This document shows, piece by piece, positions 13,793 through 23,499 of a stretch of DNA of 37,169 nucleotides. The notes under the pieces are model-generated. The model did no database searches, was not told where the DNA came from, and saw nothing but the letters and a program-made list of their open reading frames with translations. The stretch lies in NCBI GenBank assembly GCA_002255495.1, contig NCAP01000013.1, forward strand, positions 1 through 37,169. The letters are read 5' to 3'. The translations under genes were made by a program, and so were the position numbers. Each line of letters begins with the position of its first letter. Position 1 is the stretch's first letter. Origin of the DNA: Rhodospirillales bacterium 20-60-12. GTDB taxonomy: Bacteria > Pseudomonadota > Alphaproteobacteria > Acetobacterales > Acetobacteraceae.

Positions 13793-15103
13793 ATGCGCAA
13801 TTTTCTGATGGCCTCGGTGGCCTCGCTCGGCATGATTGCCGGCGCCGCAGCCGCCCACGCCCAGGCCGCCAAACCGGTTGCCCCAGGCACCGTCGTCGTT
13901 CACTTGAACGGTGATTTGAAATTCCAGATGGACGCGTTCGGTTCATCGGTGAACACATTTGATGGCTACAAACTGAACCCGATCACCACGACCGGCCATT
14001 TCCGTTTGTTCCCCGGCTTTGACGGCATGACCACCAACGGTATCGAATACGGCGCCGCCGCTGAAATCCGTCAGGACACATCGAACCCCGGCCAGGGCAT
14101 TAACGAAAACAGCACGACCTCGCAGGGCACCAGCTCTCTCGTCGTGCGTCGCGCTTATGGCTATATCGGCACCGCCGAAGCCGGCATCGTGCGTCTCGGC
14201 CAGGGTGACAGCGCGTTCGGCCTTCTTCAGGACGGCGTGATCGAAAGCTTTGGCGACGGCGATCAGTGGAACTCCGACGGTGGTATCGGCTCGATCGTCC
14301 CGGGCGACGCCCACCCGACCTGGCTCTTTGCTGATACCGGCGCACTCTACGCCACCAGCAAAATTGTTTACCTCTCGCCGTCCTTTGCCGGCATCAATTT
14401 CGGCGTTGGCTTTGAGCCGAACTCGAACGGCATCAACGAAGGCATCGCCAACTGCGCGACCGCCGCTCTCACCTGTGGCGATCTCTCGAGCGCTCCTGGT
14501 GGCGCCGGCAACACACGTCGCAAAAACACGCTCGACGCGATGGTGCAATACACCCTCCTGTCGGACGGCGTTGGCTTCAAAGGCTCGGTTGGCTATCTGA
14601 CCGCCGCCCCGGTCGGCAACAGCTCCGGCGCGCCGATCGCGACTATCACGTCGCCGCAAACCGGCGCGAAAACAGTTGAGACCGCTTACAAAACCCTCGG
14701 CGTCCTGCAAGCAGGCGCACAGGTCAGCTTCGCGGGTCTGACGGTTGGCGCCAACGTCAAAACCGGCCAGGTCAATAATGGCTACTCCTTCCTGCTCCCC
14801 GGCCAGCGCAACGCGGTGGATTATATCGTCAGCGCATCCTACGTGATGGGCCCGGCTTTGGTCGGCGGTTACTACTTCAACAACCAGTCCGCCGGTGCTT
14901 ATACCGCTGGTTCGACACTGGGCCGCACCGAGCATGACAATGGTATCGCTGTCGGCGGCAACTACGCCGTCACCCCGAGCCTTGGTTTGTTCGTGACCTA
15001 TCTGTATGGCGAGCGTCATCAGGTGAACAATCACACCTTTGGCACAGCGTCGGGTAACGCTCACTCCAATGCGATCGGCGCCGGCGCCGACTTCCATTGG
15101 TAA
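13793..15103 (+). CDS. Outer-membrane porin (alphaproteobacterial type)
   Basis: General porin of 436 residues forming a beta-barrel for passive uptake across the outer membrane. The signal peptide is MRNFLMASVASLGMIAGAAAAHAQ, and the mature protein begins AAKPVAPGTVVVHLNGDLKFQ. The sequence alternates polar and hydrophobic residues in many short strands, with YGYIGTAEAGIVRLGQGDSAFGLL (the conserved loop-3 entry of Gram-negative porins). It ends in an aromatic residue (GAGADFHW), as required for BAM insertion. The strong SD, the leader hairpin and the strong terminator suggest high expression. Codon choice leans more to T-ending codons than in neighbouring genes. Monocistronic. Confidence 0.92.
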   Translation: MRNFLMASVASLGMIAGAAAAHAQAAKPVAPGTVVVHLNGDLKFQMDAFGSSVNTFDGYKLNPITTTGHFRLFPGFDGMTTNGIEYGAAAEIRQDTSNPGQGINENSTTSQGTSSLVVRRAYGYIGTAEAGIVRLGQGDSAFGLLQDGVIESFGDGDQWNSDGGIGSIVPGDAHPTWLFADTGALYATSKIVYLSPSFAGINFGVGFEPNSNGINEGIANCATAALTCGDLSSAPGGAGNTRRKNTLDAMVQYTLLSDGVGFKGSVGYLTAAPVGNSSGAPIATITSPQTGAKTVETAYKTLGVLQAGAQVSFAGLTVGANVKTGQVNNGYSFLLPGQRNAVDYIVSASYVMGPALVGGYYFNNQSAGAYTAGSTLGRTEHDNGIAVGGNYAVTPSLGLFVTYLYGERHQVNNHTFGTASGNAHSNAIGAGADFHW

Positions 15104-15125
15104 TCTGATCCACATCGATTTGTGG

Positions 15126-15156
15126 AAAAGGGTGGCGGGCAACCGCCACCCTTTTT
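15126..15156 (+). terminator. Rho-independent terminator of the porin gene
   Basis: A perfect 10-bp GC-rich stem AGGGTGGCGG/CCGCCACCCT with a GCAA tetraloop, extended by A/T pairs, is followed by a T-run (CTTTTTATTT). It lies 23 bp after the porin stop. Textbook structure. Confidence 0.93.
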
Positions 15157-15270
15157 ATTTGCCTAAATGTCCTCGCCGCCTTGCCCCGCAGCGCGAGGCA
15201 CTTGGCGTTACCTTCGTTGAGGGCTAAACGAACTCACGACATAGCCGGCGAATTGCACACGGAGACCACA

Positions 15271-15795
15271 TTGCGCGCTCAGAAAATCTTTTTGGCTTTG
15301 CCTGTCCTGCTGGCGCTGAGCGCTTGCGGCAGCAGCAAGCCGCTCGCCGCCAACCAGCTCAATAATCCGCAAACCCAGTATATGCCGCCACAGAATCAGG
15401 CGCCCTCGAGCTTCAGTGACCTGTTCTCCTTCGGCGCCAAAAAACCCGCCGGCCAGAGCGGTTCGGTGGGTGTCGCGGTCAATGCCTATCTCTGGCGCGC
15501 CAGCCTCGATACGCTCTCCTTCATGCCGCTCGCCTCGGCTGACCCGTTCGGCGGTGTCATCATAACCGATTGGTATTCCCCGCCGGGCACGCCCAATGAG
15601 CGCTTCAAGGTCAATGCCTTCGTGCTAAGCCCCGAACTCTCCGCCAACGGCATCAGGGTTTCCGTGTTCCACCAGGTGCGCGAAGGCGGCGGCTGGGCGG
15701 ATGCCCCGGTTGACCCCGCGACCGTCTCGGGTCTGGAAGATCGCATCCTCGCCCACGCCGCACAATTGCGCGCGCAGGCCAGCAATAACTCCTGA
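15271..15795 (+). CDS. DUF3576 outer-membrane-type lipoprotein
   Basis: Lipoprotein of 174 residues matching the alphaproteobacterial DUF3576 family, commonly found next to leuS. The start is TTG 15271, with GGAG 6 bases upstream, giving [22 protein letters not shown] with a lipobox at LSAC. A longer ATG reading (15181) would add 30 residues that spoil the signal peptide. The mature part has a Gln/Pro-rich linker, then [38 protein letters not shown] and a second domain [21 protein letters not shown]. The precise role is unknown; an envelope function is inferred. First gene of the leuS-lptE-holA cluster, 5 bp before leuS. Confidence 0.9.
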   Translation: MRAQKIFLALPVLLALSACGSSKPLAANQLNNPQTQYMPPQNQAPSSFSDLFSFGAKKPAGQSGSVGVAVNAYLWRASLDTLSFMPLASADPFGGVIITDWYSPPGTPNERFKVNAFVLSPELSANGIRVSVFHQVREGGGWADAPVDPATVSGLEDRILAHAAQLRAQASNNS

Positions 15796-15800
15796 TATCC

Positions 15801-18413
15801 ATGGATCAAAACACGCCAGCAGCCGATCAGGATGCGGTTTATGATCCTGCGGTAGCCGAGCCGCGCTGGCAGGCGGCCTGGGCGGCGCGCGATTGCTTTC
15901 GCGCCGCCGATGTGCCGGCAGGTGACAAGCCGAAATATTATGTTTTGGAAATGTTCCCGTATCCTTCGGGCAAAATCCATATGGGCCATGTCCGCAACTA
16001 TACGCTGGGCGATGTCGTCGCGCGCTATAAACGCGCCCGCGGGTTTGACGTCCTGCACCCGATGGGATGGGACGCGTTCGGACTGCCGGCGGAAAATGCC
16101 GCCCGCCAACGCAATATACCCCCCGCACGCTGGACCTATGACAATATCGCCGCGATGCGCAGCGAGCTCAAACGCATCGGCTTGTCGCTCGATTGGAGCC
16201 GTGAATTCGCCACCTGCGATCCGGCTTATTACGGCCAGCAGCAAAAAATCTTCCTCGATTTCTGGCAGGCCGGCCTCGTCGAACGGCGGCTTTCGGCCGT
16301 GAACTGGGACCCTGTCGATAACACCGTGCTCGCCAACGAGCAGGTCATCGACGGCAAAGGCTGGCTATCCGGCGCCGCTGTCGAAAAACGCAATCTGGCG
16401 CAATGGTTTCTGAAAATCACCGACTACGCGCCCGAGCTTCTGGCCGGGCTCGATGCCTTGCCCCGCTGGCCCGAGCGCGTGCGCACCATGCAGGCCAATT
16501 GGATCGGCCGCAGCGAAGGCGCTGAAGTCACATTCCCCCTCACCGCCCCGGCCGGCGACATCCATGATGTCAGCGTTTACACCACGCGCCCGGATACTCT
16601 GTTCGGCATGTCGTTCCTCGCCATCGCCGCAGACCACAAACTCGCCGCCTTCGCCGCGCAAACCAACGATTCCGTCCGGCAATTCATCGCCGAGTGCCAT
16701 AGCGCCGGCACCTCCGAGGCCGCCATCGAGACCGCCGAAAAGCGCGGGATCGATACCGGCCTGTTCGTCATCCATCCCTTCACCGGCGCCAAATTCCCGG
16801 TCTGGATCGCCAATTTCGTGCTCATGGACTATGGCACCGGAGCCATTTTCGGCTGCCCCTGCGGCGACCAGCGGGATCTGGATTTCGCCCGCAAATATCA
16901 CCTGCCGGTGCCCGTCGTGATCGCCCCCGCCGATGCCGGGCTCGATTTCACGATCACCGACAAAGCCTATGACGGTCCAGGGCTGATCCGCAATTCCGAC
17001 TTTCTCGACGGGCTGGACAGCCCAGCCGCCAAATCCCGCGCCATCGCGGCCCTTGAGGAACGCAAGGCCGGCCGCGGCGTGGTCAATTGGCGTCTGCGCG
17101 ATTGGGGTATTTCACGCCAGCGCTATTGGGGCTGCCCCATTCCGGTCATCCATTGCCCATCATGCGGCCCGCAACCGGTCCCGGCTGCCGACCTGCCGGT
17201 GAGGCTGCCCGAGGATGTCAGTTTCGATCGTCCCGGCAACCCACTCGACCATCACCCGAGCTGGAAACATGTCGCCTGCCCCGCTTGCGGCGCGCCCGCT
17301 TTGCGCGAGACCGACACATTCGACACCTTCATCGATTCGTCCTGGTATTTCGCGCGGTTCTGTGCCCCCGAGGCAGCCACCCCGACCGACCGCCGCGCCG
17401 TCGATCACTGGCTGCCGGTGGATCAATATGTCGGCGGCATCGAACACGCGATTTTGCATCTGCTCTATGCCCGCTTCTTCACCCGGGCGATGGAGAAATG
17501 CGGCCATGTCGGGCTCGCCGAGCCCTTCGCGGGCCTGTTCACGCAAGGCATGGTCACCCATGCCAGCTATAAAAACGCCGACGGACAATGGCTCTACCCC
17601 GAGGAAGTCGAATTCGCAGCCGACGGCGCGGCCACCGCGCGCGCGGATGGCCGCCCGGTGAGCGTCGGGCGGATCGAAAAAATGTCGAAATCCAAACGCA
17701 ACACGGTCGATCCAGGCGTGATCATCGATCGCTTCGGCGCCGATACAGCGCGCTGGTTCGTGCTCTCCGACAATCCACCCGAGCGGGATGTCGAATGGAC
17801 GGAATCGGGCGTGCAAGGTGCCAGCCGCTTCCTCACCCGCTTGTTCCGCCTGACCGCGCGCGTCGCCGATGAGGCCGTGCAGCCGCACCATGAATCCCTC
17901 TCCGCACCGGCCAAAGCCCTGCGCCAGGCCACGCATCGCTGCATCGCGGCGGTCAGCGAGGCGGTCGAGCATTTCGCCTTCAATGTCGCAATCGCCAAAT
18001 TGCATGAATTGGCGAACCATCTGGCGGACTCCGAAAAACACCCTGCCGATCCCTCCCTGCTCTGGGCCAGGCGCGAATGCGCGGGCATCGCCGCCCAATT
18101 GGTCGCGCCCTTCGTGCCCCATCTGGCCGAGGATATTTTTGCCCGTCTCAATCCGGGTCATCCCGCTTTGGTCGCCGAGCTGGATTGGCCGCAGGCCGAC
18201 CCTTCCTTGGTCGCACTCGATGAATTGACCATTGCGGTGCAGATCATGGGCAAATTGCGCGGCACAATCCTGCTGCCCCCCGGTGCCGACGCTGAGACCG
18301 CCTATGAAGCAGCACTCGCCGAGCCCAATGTCGCCCGCGCGCTCGCCGGCATGACCATCGTCAAGCGCATTCACGTGCCCGATCGGATTGTGAATTTTGT
18401 TGTCCGTTCTTAG
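15801..18413 (+). CDS. leuS: Leucyl-tRNA synthetase
   Basis: Class I synthetase that charges tRNA-Leu. It has 870 residues, the normal bacterial length. The HIGH motif reads HMGH at residues 60-63 ([19 protein letters not shown]). The CP1 editing domain occupies roughly 220-410, with [20 protein letters not shown] and the threonine-rich and Asp-containing editing pocket. [19 protein letters not shown] leads into the zinc region. KMSKS is at 627-631 ([15 protein letters not shown]). The C-terminal anticodon-binding and small alpha/beta domains (GKLRG) are present. It overlaps lptE by 17 bp. Confidence 0.98.
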   Translation: MDQNTPAADQDAVYDPAVAEPRWQAAWAARDCFRAADVPAGDKPKYYVLEMFPYPSGKIHMGHVRNYTLGDVVARYKRARGFDVLHPMGWDAFGLPAENAARQRNIPPARWTYDNIAAMRSELKRIGLSLDWSREFATCDPAYYGQQQKIFLDFWQAGLVERRLSAVNWDPVDNTVLANEQVIDGKGWLSGAAVEKRNLAQWFLKITDYAPELLAGLDALPRWPERVRTMQANWIGRSEGAEVTFPLTAPAGDIHDVSVYTTRPDTLFGMSFLAIAADHKLAAFAAQTNDSVRQFIAECHSAGTSEAAIETAEKRGIDTGLFVIHPFTGAKFPVWIANFVLMDYGTGAIFGCPCGDQRDLDFARKYHLPVPVVIAPADAGLDFTITDKAYDGPGLIRNSDFLDGLDSPAAKSRAIAALEERKAGRGVVNWRLRDWGISRQRYWGCPIPVIHCPSCGPQPVPAADLPVRLPEDVSFDRPGNPLDHHPSWKHVACPACGAPALRETDTFDTFIDSSWYFARFCAPEAATPTDRRAVDHWLPVDQYVGGIEHAILHLLYARFFTRAMEKCGHVGLAEPFAGLFTQGMVTHASYKNADGQWLYPEEVEFAADGAATARADGRPVSVGRIEKMSKSKRNTVDPGVIIDRFGADTARWFVLSDNPPERDVEWTESGVQGASRFLTRLFRLTARVADEAVQPHHESLSAPAKALRQATHRCIAAVSEAVEHFAFNVAIAKLHELANHLADSEKHPADPSLLWARRECAGIAAQLVAPFVPHLAEDIFARLNPGHPALVAELDWPQADPSLVALDELTIAVQIMGKLRGTILLPPGADAETAYEAALAEPNVARALAGMTIVKRIHVPDRIVNFVVRS

Positions 18414-18933
18414 AATTTTCCTGATCCCTGCACTCCTCGCTCTGACCGGCTGCGGGTTTCAACCGCTTTATGGCAACCAGGATCAGCAGGCCAATGGCCT
18501 ATCCGTGCCGGTCGCGCAGTCGCTCGATGAGATTCAAATCGGCCTGATCCCCGATCGCACCGGCCAGATTTTGCATCAGGCTCTCGAGGATGATCTGCAA
18601 CGCGATGGCGCACCGACCGTCGAGCTGTATCATCTGACCATCAATAATTACGGCATCGGCTCGCAGGTCATCGGCATTCAAACGGACTCCTCGGCCACCC
18701 GTCTGCGCTATATCGCCAACGCGAATTGGACCCTCTCGCCGATATCCGACCCGCGCCGCATTCTGACCAAAGGCAACGCCCAGGCCAATGACGCGATCAA
18801 CATCCTCGACCAGCAATATTTTGCCCTGAGCCTGCAGGATACCCAGGTGAAAACCACGATCGCGCGCGAGATCGCCGAACAGATCACCGCCGGACTGGCG
18901 ATTTATTTCCGCAAACACCCGCAAGCCCAATAA
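18397..18933 (+). CDS. lptE: LPS-assembly lipoprotein LptE
   Basis: Outer-membrane lipoprotein that plugs the LptD barrel and helps export lipopolysaccharide. It has a signal peptide with lipobox LTGC followed by GFQPLYG, the LptE hallmark, a repetitive beta-rich middle ([22 protein letters not shown]) and the C-terminal helix [19 protein letters not shown]. The length of 178 residues fits. The start must be TTG (18397 or 18400), inside the end of leuS, since no ATG precedes the signal peptide. Expression is therefore probably coupled to leuS. Confidence 0.93.
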   Translation: MLSVLRIFLIPALLALTGCGFQPLYGNQDQQANGLSVPVAQSLDEIQIGLIPDRTGQILHQALEDDLQRDGAPTVELYHLTINNYGIGSQVIGIQTDSSATRLRYIANANWTLSPISDPRRILTKGNAQANDAINILDQQYFALSLQDTQVKTTIAREIAEQITAGLAIYFRKHPQAQ

Positions 18934-18942
18934 CGCCGGCGC

Positions 18943-19944
18943 ATGAAAATCGATCCGCGCGGGATTGATCGATTTCTTAACGATCCCGGCCCCTGCTCGG
19001 TTATTTTATTATATGGCCCGGATGCCGGATTGGTCAGCGAACGCGCCCGCGCGCTGACCAAACGCATCGCCGGCACACTCGATGACCCATTCCTCATCGC
19101 CGAACTCAATGCCGATCAGGCCGGGCGGATCATGGAGGAAGTCACCGCCCAAGCCCTCGGCGGCGGCCGGCGCGTGGTCCGCGTGCGCGATGCCGGCGAC
19201 GCGATGCTCGCCCATGTGCAAGCCGCCCTGGACGCCAAGGCCGAGAGCGTGCTGATTCTGCAAGCGGGTGATTTGCCCGGCAAATCGAAATTGCGCGCGC
19301 TCGCCGATCGCGCGGCCCAGGCCGGCAGCATCGGCTGCTACCCGCCGGAGGGCGCGAAATTATCCAGCCTGATCGAAGATCAGCTCAGCGCCTTGAAAAT
19401 TTCGATCAGCAATGAGGCTCTCACCTGGTGCCAAAGCCGCCTGTCGAGCGATTCCGGCGCGGTGCGCCAGGCCATCGAAAAATTGCTGCTCTATGCCGGA
19501 GCGGGCGGCAAACTTACCCTCGCCGATGTCATCGAGGCGATGGATGATCAAGCCAGCGCCTCGGTCGGCGAAGCAATCGACGCGGCCCTGACCGGCGACC
19601 TTGCCGGGCTCGACCGCGCCATCACTCTGGCCCTCGCCGAAGGCGGCGCGCCGATCGGCATATTGCGCATCCTGATGGCCGAATTGCGCCGGCTGTTGCT
19701 GCTGGTCTCCCAGATTGCCGATGGCGTCGCGGCGCGCGATGCGCTCGCCGCCGCCCGGCCGCCGGTGTTTTTCCGCCGCGTCAATATCGTCACCAAACAA
19801 ACCCAATTATGGAGTATCGCCTCACTGCGCGAGGCGCTGGCCGCCGCCTTGCGCGCCGAGATGCAATGCAAACAAACCAATGCGCCCGATGAAGAAATCA
19901 TCCGCCAATTACTGACCAATTTCGCCCGCCGTGCGCGCCGTTGA
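18943..19944 (+). CDS. holA: DNA polymerase III subunit delta
   Basis: Delta subunit of the clamp-loader complex, which opens the beta sliding clamp during chromosome replication. The 333-residue protein has CSVILLYGPDAGLVSERARAL at the AAA-like N-terminus (lacking a true P-loop, as normal for delta). It continues with a long alpha-helical middle (VLILQAGDLPGKSKLRALAD) and the C-terminal collar domain (ILMAELRRLLLLVSQIADG, EMQCKQTNAPDEEIIRQLLTNFARRAR). It starts 9 bp after lptE, as in other alphaproteobacteria. Confidence 0.95.
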   Translation: MKIDPRGIDRFLNDPGPCSVILLYGPDAGLVSERARALTKRIAGTLDDPFLIAELNADQAGRIMEEVTAQALGGGRRVVRVRDAGDAMLAHVQAALDAKAESVLILQAGDLPGKSKLRALADRAAQAGSIGCYPPEGAKLSSLIEDQLSALKISISNEALTWCQSRLSSDSGAVRQAIEKLLLYAGAGGKLTLADVIEAMDDQASASVGEAIDAALTGDLAGLDRAITLALAEGGAPIGILRILMAELRRLLLLVSQIADGVAARDALAAARPPVFFRRVNIVTKQTQLWSIASLREALAAALRAEMQCKQTNAPDEEIIRQLLTNFARRARR

Positions 19945-19958
19945 ACCATCGCACCTCC

Positions 19959-21050
19959 ATGATTGATCTCGCCGCGTTCGGCTGGACCGCCGAACAGGAC
20001 CAGCAATTCAGACAGCTTGAAAATCTCGACCCGCTTTGGATTCCCGGCCGCGTGCGCGGCCATAACCGGCTTTATTACCTGCTCTTCACCGCCCAGGGCG
20101 ACATGACCGCAACCTTGGCCGGCCGCCTGCGCCATCATGCCGGCGGCGTGCAGGATTTGCCGGTGGTCGGCGATTTTGTCGCCGTCCGCCCCGCCATCGG
20201 TCAGGAAACCAAAGCAATGGTCGAGGCGCTCTTGCCGCGCAACGGCGCCTTCTCCCGCGCCGACGGCGATCTCACGCGCGCCTCAGGTGCGGCTGCGCAG
20301 CAAATCATTGCCGCCAATATCGACACCGTATTCATCGTCAGCAGTGCGGACGCGGATTTCAGCGCCCGTCGCCTCGAACGTCTGCTGGCCGCCGCCTGGG
20401 CCAGCAACGCCACACCGGCCTTGATCATCACCAAAATCGATCTGGTCGAAGACCCCGCACTCCTGCTCGCCGAAGTCGCCGCCCAAACCGCCGGCATTGC
20501 GGTATTCCCGGTCTCCAACAAAACCGGCGCCGGCATCGATGCGATCCGGGCGGCAATCGGACCTGGCCAGACCGCGCTCCTCGTCGGCTCCTCGGGTGTC
20601 GGCAAATCCAGCCTGACCAATCAATTGCTCGGCCTCGAACGCCAGCGGGTCAATGCGATGAACGATCAAGGGCGCGGCCAGCACACCACCACCGCGCGTG
20701 ACCTGTTTTTACTGCCCACAGGCGGCCTGCTGCTCGATACACCAGGGGTGCGCGTCATCACCCCCTGGTTCACCGACGGCCTGGAAGCGACCTTCACCGA
20801 CATCGATGATCTGGCCCTCGCCTGCAAATTTCACGATTGCGGTCATCAGAGTGAACCCGGCTGCGCGGTCCGCGCCGCCTTGGAGGATGGCACAATCGCC
20901 GCCGCGCGATATCAGGGCTATCTGAAACTCCGCCGCGAATTATCGATCGTCGATCGCAAGGGCGACAAGCGCGCCGAAGCCGCCCAAAAACGCGCCCTGC
21001 GCACCCGCACCAAGGCGAAAAATCGCCAACAGAAAATCACTCTCGATTGA
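19959..21050 (+). CDS. rsgA: Ribosome small-subunit maturation GTPase RsgA
   Basis: Circularly permuted GTPase that acts late in 30S assembly (YjeQ/RsgA). An N-terminal OB fold (VRGHNRLYYLLFTAQG) precedes the permuted G domain: the G4-like ITKIDLVED comes before G1 (GSSGVGKSSL, Lys216), then QGRGQHTTT (G2) and DTPGVR (G3). The C-terminal zinc module CKFHDCGHQSEPGC begins at Cys289. Length is 363 residues from ATG 19959. An in-frame TTG at 19941 overlaps the holA stop and is an alternative. The lysine/arginine-rich C-terminal tail fits rRNA contact. Confidence 0.95.
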   Translation: MIDLAAFGWTAEQDQQFRQLENLDPLWIPGRVRGHNRLYYLLFTAQGDMTATLAGRLRHHAGGVQDLPVVGDFVAVRPAIGQETKAMVEALLPRNGAFSRADGDLTRASGAAAQQIIAANIDTVFIVSSADADFSARRLERLLAAAWASNATPALIITKIDLVEDPALLLAEVAAQTAGIAVFPVSNKTGAGIDAIRAAIGPGQTALLVGSSGVGKSSLTNQLLGLERQRVNAMNDQGRGQHTTTARDLFLLPTGGLLLDTPGVRVITPWFTDGLEATFTDIDDLALACKFHDCGHQSEPGCAVRAALEDGTIAAARYQGYLKLRRELSIVDRKGDKRAEAAQKRALRTRTKAKNRQQKITLD

Positions 21051-21075
21051 CGTTTTCAATAAACGCCAAGACCAA

Positions 21076-21975
21076 TCACGCTCTGGCAATAATCCGTTCA
21101 GTGACATCCCACAGCCTTGCCGCAAGCCCCGGGTCTTTCATCAATTTATTGCCCTGGGCGACGGCGCAATCGGCAAAAAATTCACCCGTCACGCCGGCCA
21201 CCAGCGGGCTCGCCGCCACCATCGATTGCGTCGCCGCACCCTGCGGGATGGATTTGGTAAAGCGCCCGGCCAAGGGCAGCAGCAGATTCATCGGAAACCC
21301 CAACGAGCGGCCCAATTTTGTGCTGGCGATCACACCCGGATGCACCGCATTCGCCACAATCCCGCGCGGCGCCAACCGGCGCGATAATTCCACCGCATGC
21401 AGCGCATTGGCGAGCTTGGACTGGCCATAAAATACGAACGGCTTGTAGAATCGCTGCGCATCGAGATTATCAAACATGATGCCCTCACGCGGCGCAAACT
21501 GAATGCTCGCACTCGAACTGAGCGTCACGATCCGCCCGGTGCCGTCGGCCAGCAGATCGACCAACCGATCAACCAGCATGAAATGCGCCACATGATTGAT
21601 CAGAAACTGACTCTCGACACCGTAAAGCCGCGTGCATGCGGCAGGCGCCATGATGCCGGCATTGGTCATCAGCACATCGAGCTTGATGCCCAGCGCCCGC
21701 ACGGCCGCCGCCGCCGCCGCGACCGAGCCTAAATCCGCCAGATCACACGCAATCGGCGTGCATCGCCCGCCAATCCGCGCGCACGCCGCCCGTGCCACCG
21801 CCTGCGAGCGCGCAAGCGCGATGATATGCGCACCCCGCGCCGCCAGAGCCCGCGCCGCCTCCTGGCCGATGCCCGCATTGATGCCGGTGATCAATATCGC
21901 GCGCCCGGTGAGGTCAAGCCCCGCCAAAACCTCATCGGCGGTGCTGCGCGCACCCCATTTTCCATTGCCGGCCAT
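21076..21975 (-). CDS. Short-chain dehydrogenase/reductase (retinol dehydrogenase-like)
   Basis: NAD(P)-dependent SDR enzyme of 299 residues. The cofactor motif TGINAGIG (TGxxxGIG) is at about 30-37, NNAG is replaced by TNAG (VLMTNAGIM), the catalytic Ser lies in VTLSSSAS, and the Tyr-Lys pair is in YGQSK. VHPGV follows. The long insert after the Ser (FAPREGIMFDNLDAQRFYKPFVF) resembles the retinol dehydrogenase/WWOX-type subgroup. The substrate is unknown. Its 3' end converges on rsgA with a 25-bp gap; its 5' end is divergent from the MBOAT gene. Confidence 0.9.
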   Translation of the reverse strand: MAGNGKWGARSTADEVLAGLDLTGRAILITGINAGIGQEAARALAARGAHIIALARSQAVARAACARIGGRCTPIACDLADLGSVAAAAAAVRALGIKLDVLMTNAGIMAPAACTRLYGVESQFLINHVAHFMLVDRLVDLLADGTGRIVTLSSSASIQFAPREGIMFDNLDAQRFYKPFVFYGQSKLANALHAVELSRRLAPRGIVANAVHPGVIASTKLGRSLGFPMNLLLPLAGRFTKSIPQGAATQSMVAASPLVAGVTGEFFADCAVAQGNKLMKDPGLAARLWDVTERIIARA

Positions 21976-22071
21976 GCTCTCTGATCCTTCGCAAAATATC
22001 TGTTATCGAAACGATTTTGACGGCAAGGCGAATTTCGCCTTAACTCAACTCAACCTTGGCGGGTTCTGCTT

Positions 22072-23499
22072 ATGCTGTTCAACTCACCGCTTTTCGTGCT
22101 GGGCTTTCTTCCCCTCACCTGGGGCGGATTCTGGCTGACTGCAAGCCTTGCCGGCCAGCGCCCGGCTTTGGGCTTTCTGCTGGCGGCCAGCCTGATCTTT
22201 TATGGCTGGTGGTACCCGCCTTTTCTGCTCATCCTGCTCGGCTCGATCAGCGTCAATTTCACCATCCTGCGCATCATGCAGACGCGCGAGCACCAAAAAC
22301 CCTGGCTCATCGCGGGCCTCTGCTTCAATCTCGGCCTGCTCGCTGTGTGCAAATACAGCCCCCTGCTCAGCATGAGCTGGCATTGGGCTCTTCCGCTGGG
22401 GATCAGTTTTTTCACCTTCCAGCAGATCATGATGCTGGTCGATCAAGCCCGCGGCCAGGCGCAAGCGGGCTCCTTTCTCGATTACGCGCTCTTTGTCGCA
22501 TTCTTTCCGCATCTGATCGCCGGCCCGATCGTCCGCCCCGGCGAGATCATGCCGCAATTGCGCGCCCTCGCCCCGCTCGATCAATGGCGCACCAAACTCG
22601 CCGACGGTGCCGAGATTTTTCTCCTCGGCCTGGGCAAAAAACTGGTACTCGCCGATAGTTTCGCCCGCTTCGCCGATCCCGGTTTCGCCGCCGCCGCCGC
22701 CGGTCACTCACTCAGCCTGCTCGAAGCCTGGGTGGCGCTGTTGGCGTATGGCTTGCAAATCTATTTCGATTTCTCCGGCTATTCGGACATGGCGATAGGC
22801 CTTGCCCGCATGTTCGGCATCCGCTTCCCGCTGAATTTCAAATCACCCTATCAGGCCCTCGATATTTCCGATTTCTGGCGCCGCTGGAACATCACGCTCA
22901 GCGCCTTTCTGCGGGATTATCTCTACATCCCGCTCGGCGGCAACCGCCACGGCGAAGCCGCGCGCATCCGCAATCTCATGATCACCATGCTGCTCGGCGG
23001 CCTATGGCATGGGGCGGCCTGGAAATTCATGCTCTGGGGCGGGCTGCACGGCCTGTTCCTGGTCATTCATGGCTGGTTTCGTCAATCACCCCTCCGCCTG
23101 CCGCGCGCGTTCTCCTGGGCCATCACCTGGCTCGCCGTGATGCTCGCCTGGGTGCCGTTCCGCGCCGCCGACATGGCGGCCAGCCTGGACATGTTCCGCG
23201 GCCTCGCCGGCCTGCAAGGATTTTTTCTACCACGTTTAATCCTCGATCACCTGCCTCTCCTGCACGGTTTCGCAGAGCCGGTCGCCGTCCTGCCATGGCT
23301 CGGCGACGCCCGCACCCTGAGCGTCATCCAGGCCATCTTGCTGCTCACCCTGGGCTGGTTCATCGCCCTGGCCTTGCCCGATATCCATTCATGGGGCGCG
23401 CGCGGCCGGGCCTGGGCATTGACCAGCGGCTTCGCCCTGACCTGCCAGGCCCTGCTGTTCGCCCCCTTCGTCCGGCCGTTTCTGTATTTCCAATTCTGA
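22072..23499 (+). CDS. MBOAT-family O-acyltransferase
   Basis: Polytopic inner-membrane O-acyltransferase of the AlgI/DltB group, 475 residues with about ten hydrophobic helices. It has YGLQIYFDFSGYSDMAIGLARMFGI, SPYQALDISDFWRRWNITLSAFLRDYLYIPLGGN (the MBOAT core) and GGLWHGAAWKFMLWGGLHG, with the catalytic His313. Such proteins move acetyl or other acyl groups across the membrane onto exported polysaccharides or teichoic acids. No polysaccharide genes are in the window, so the acceptor is unknown. The TGATG overlap with the next gene implies coupled translation. Confidence 0.95.
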   Translation: MLFNSPLFVLGFLPLTWGGFWLTASLAGQRPALGFLLAASLIFYGWWYPPFLLILLGSISVNFTILRIMQTREHQKPWLIAGLCFNLGLLAVCKYSPLLSMSWHWALPLGISFFTFQQIMMLVDQARGQAQAGSFLDYALFVAFFPHLIAGPIVRPGEIMPQLRALAPLDQWRTKLADGAEIFLLGLGKKLVLADSFARFADPGFAAAAAGHSLSLLEAWVALLAYGLQIYFDFSGYSDMAIGLARMFGIRFPLNFKSPYQALDISDFWRRWNITLSAFLRDYLYIPLGGNRHGEAARIRNLMITMLLGGLWHGAAWKFMLWGGLHGLFLVIHGWFRQSPLRLPRAFSWAITWLAVMLAWVPFRAADMAASLDMFRGLAGLQGFFLPRLILDHLPLLHGFAEPVAVLPWLGDARTLSVIQAILLLTLGWFIALALPDIHSWGARGRAWALTSGFALTCQALLFAPFVRPFLYFQF

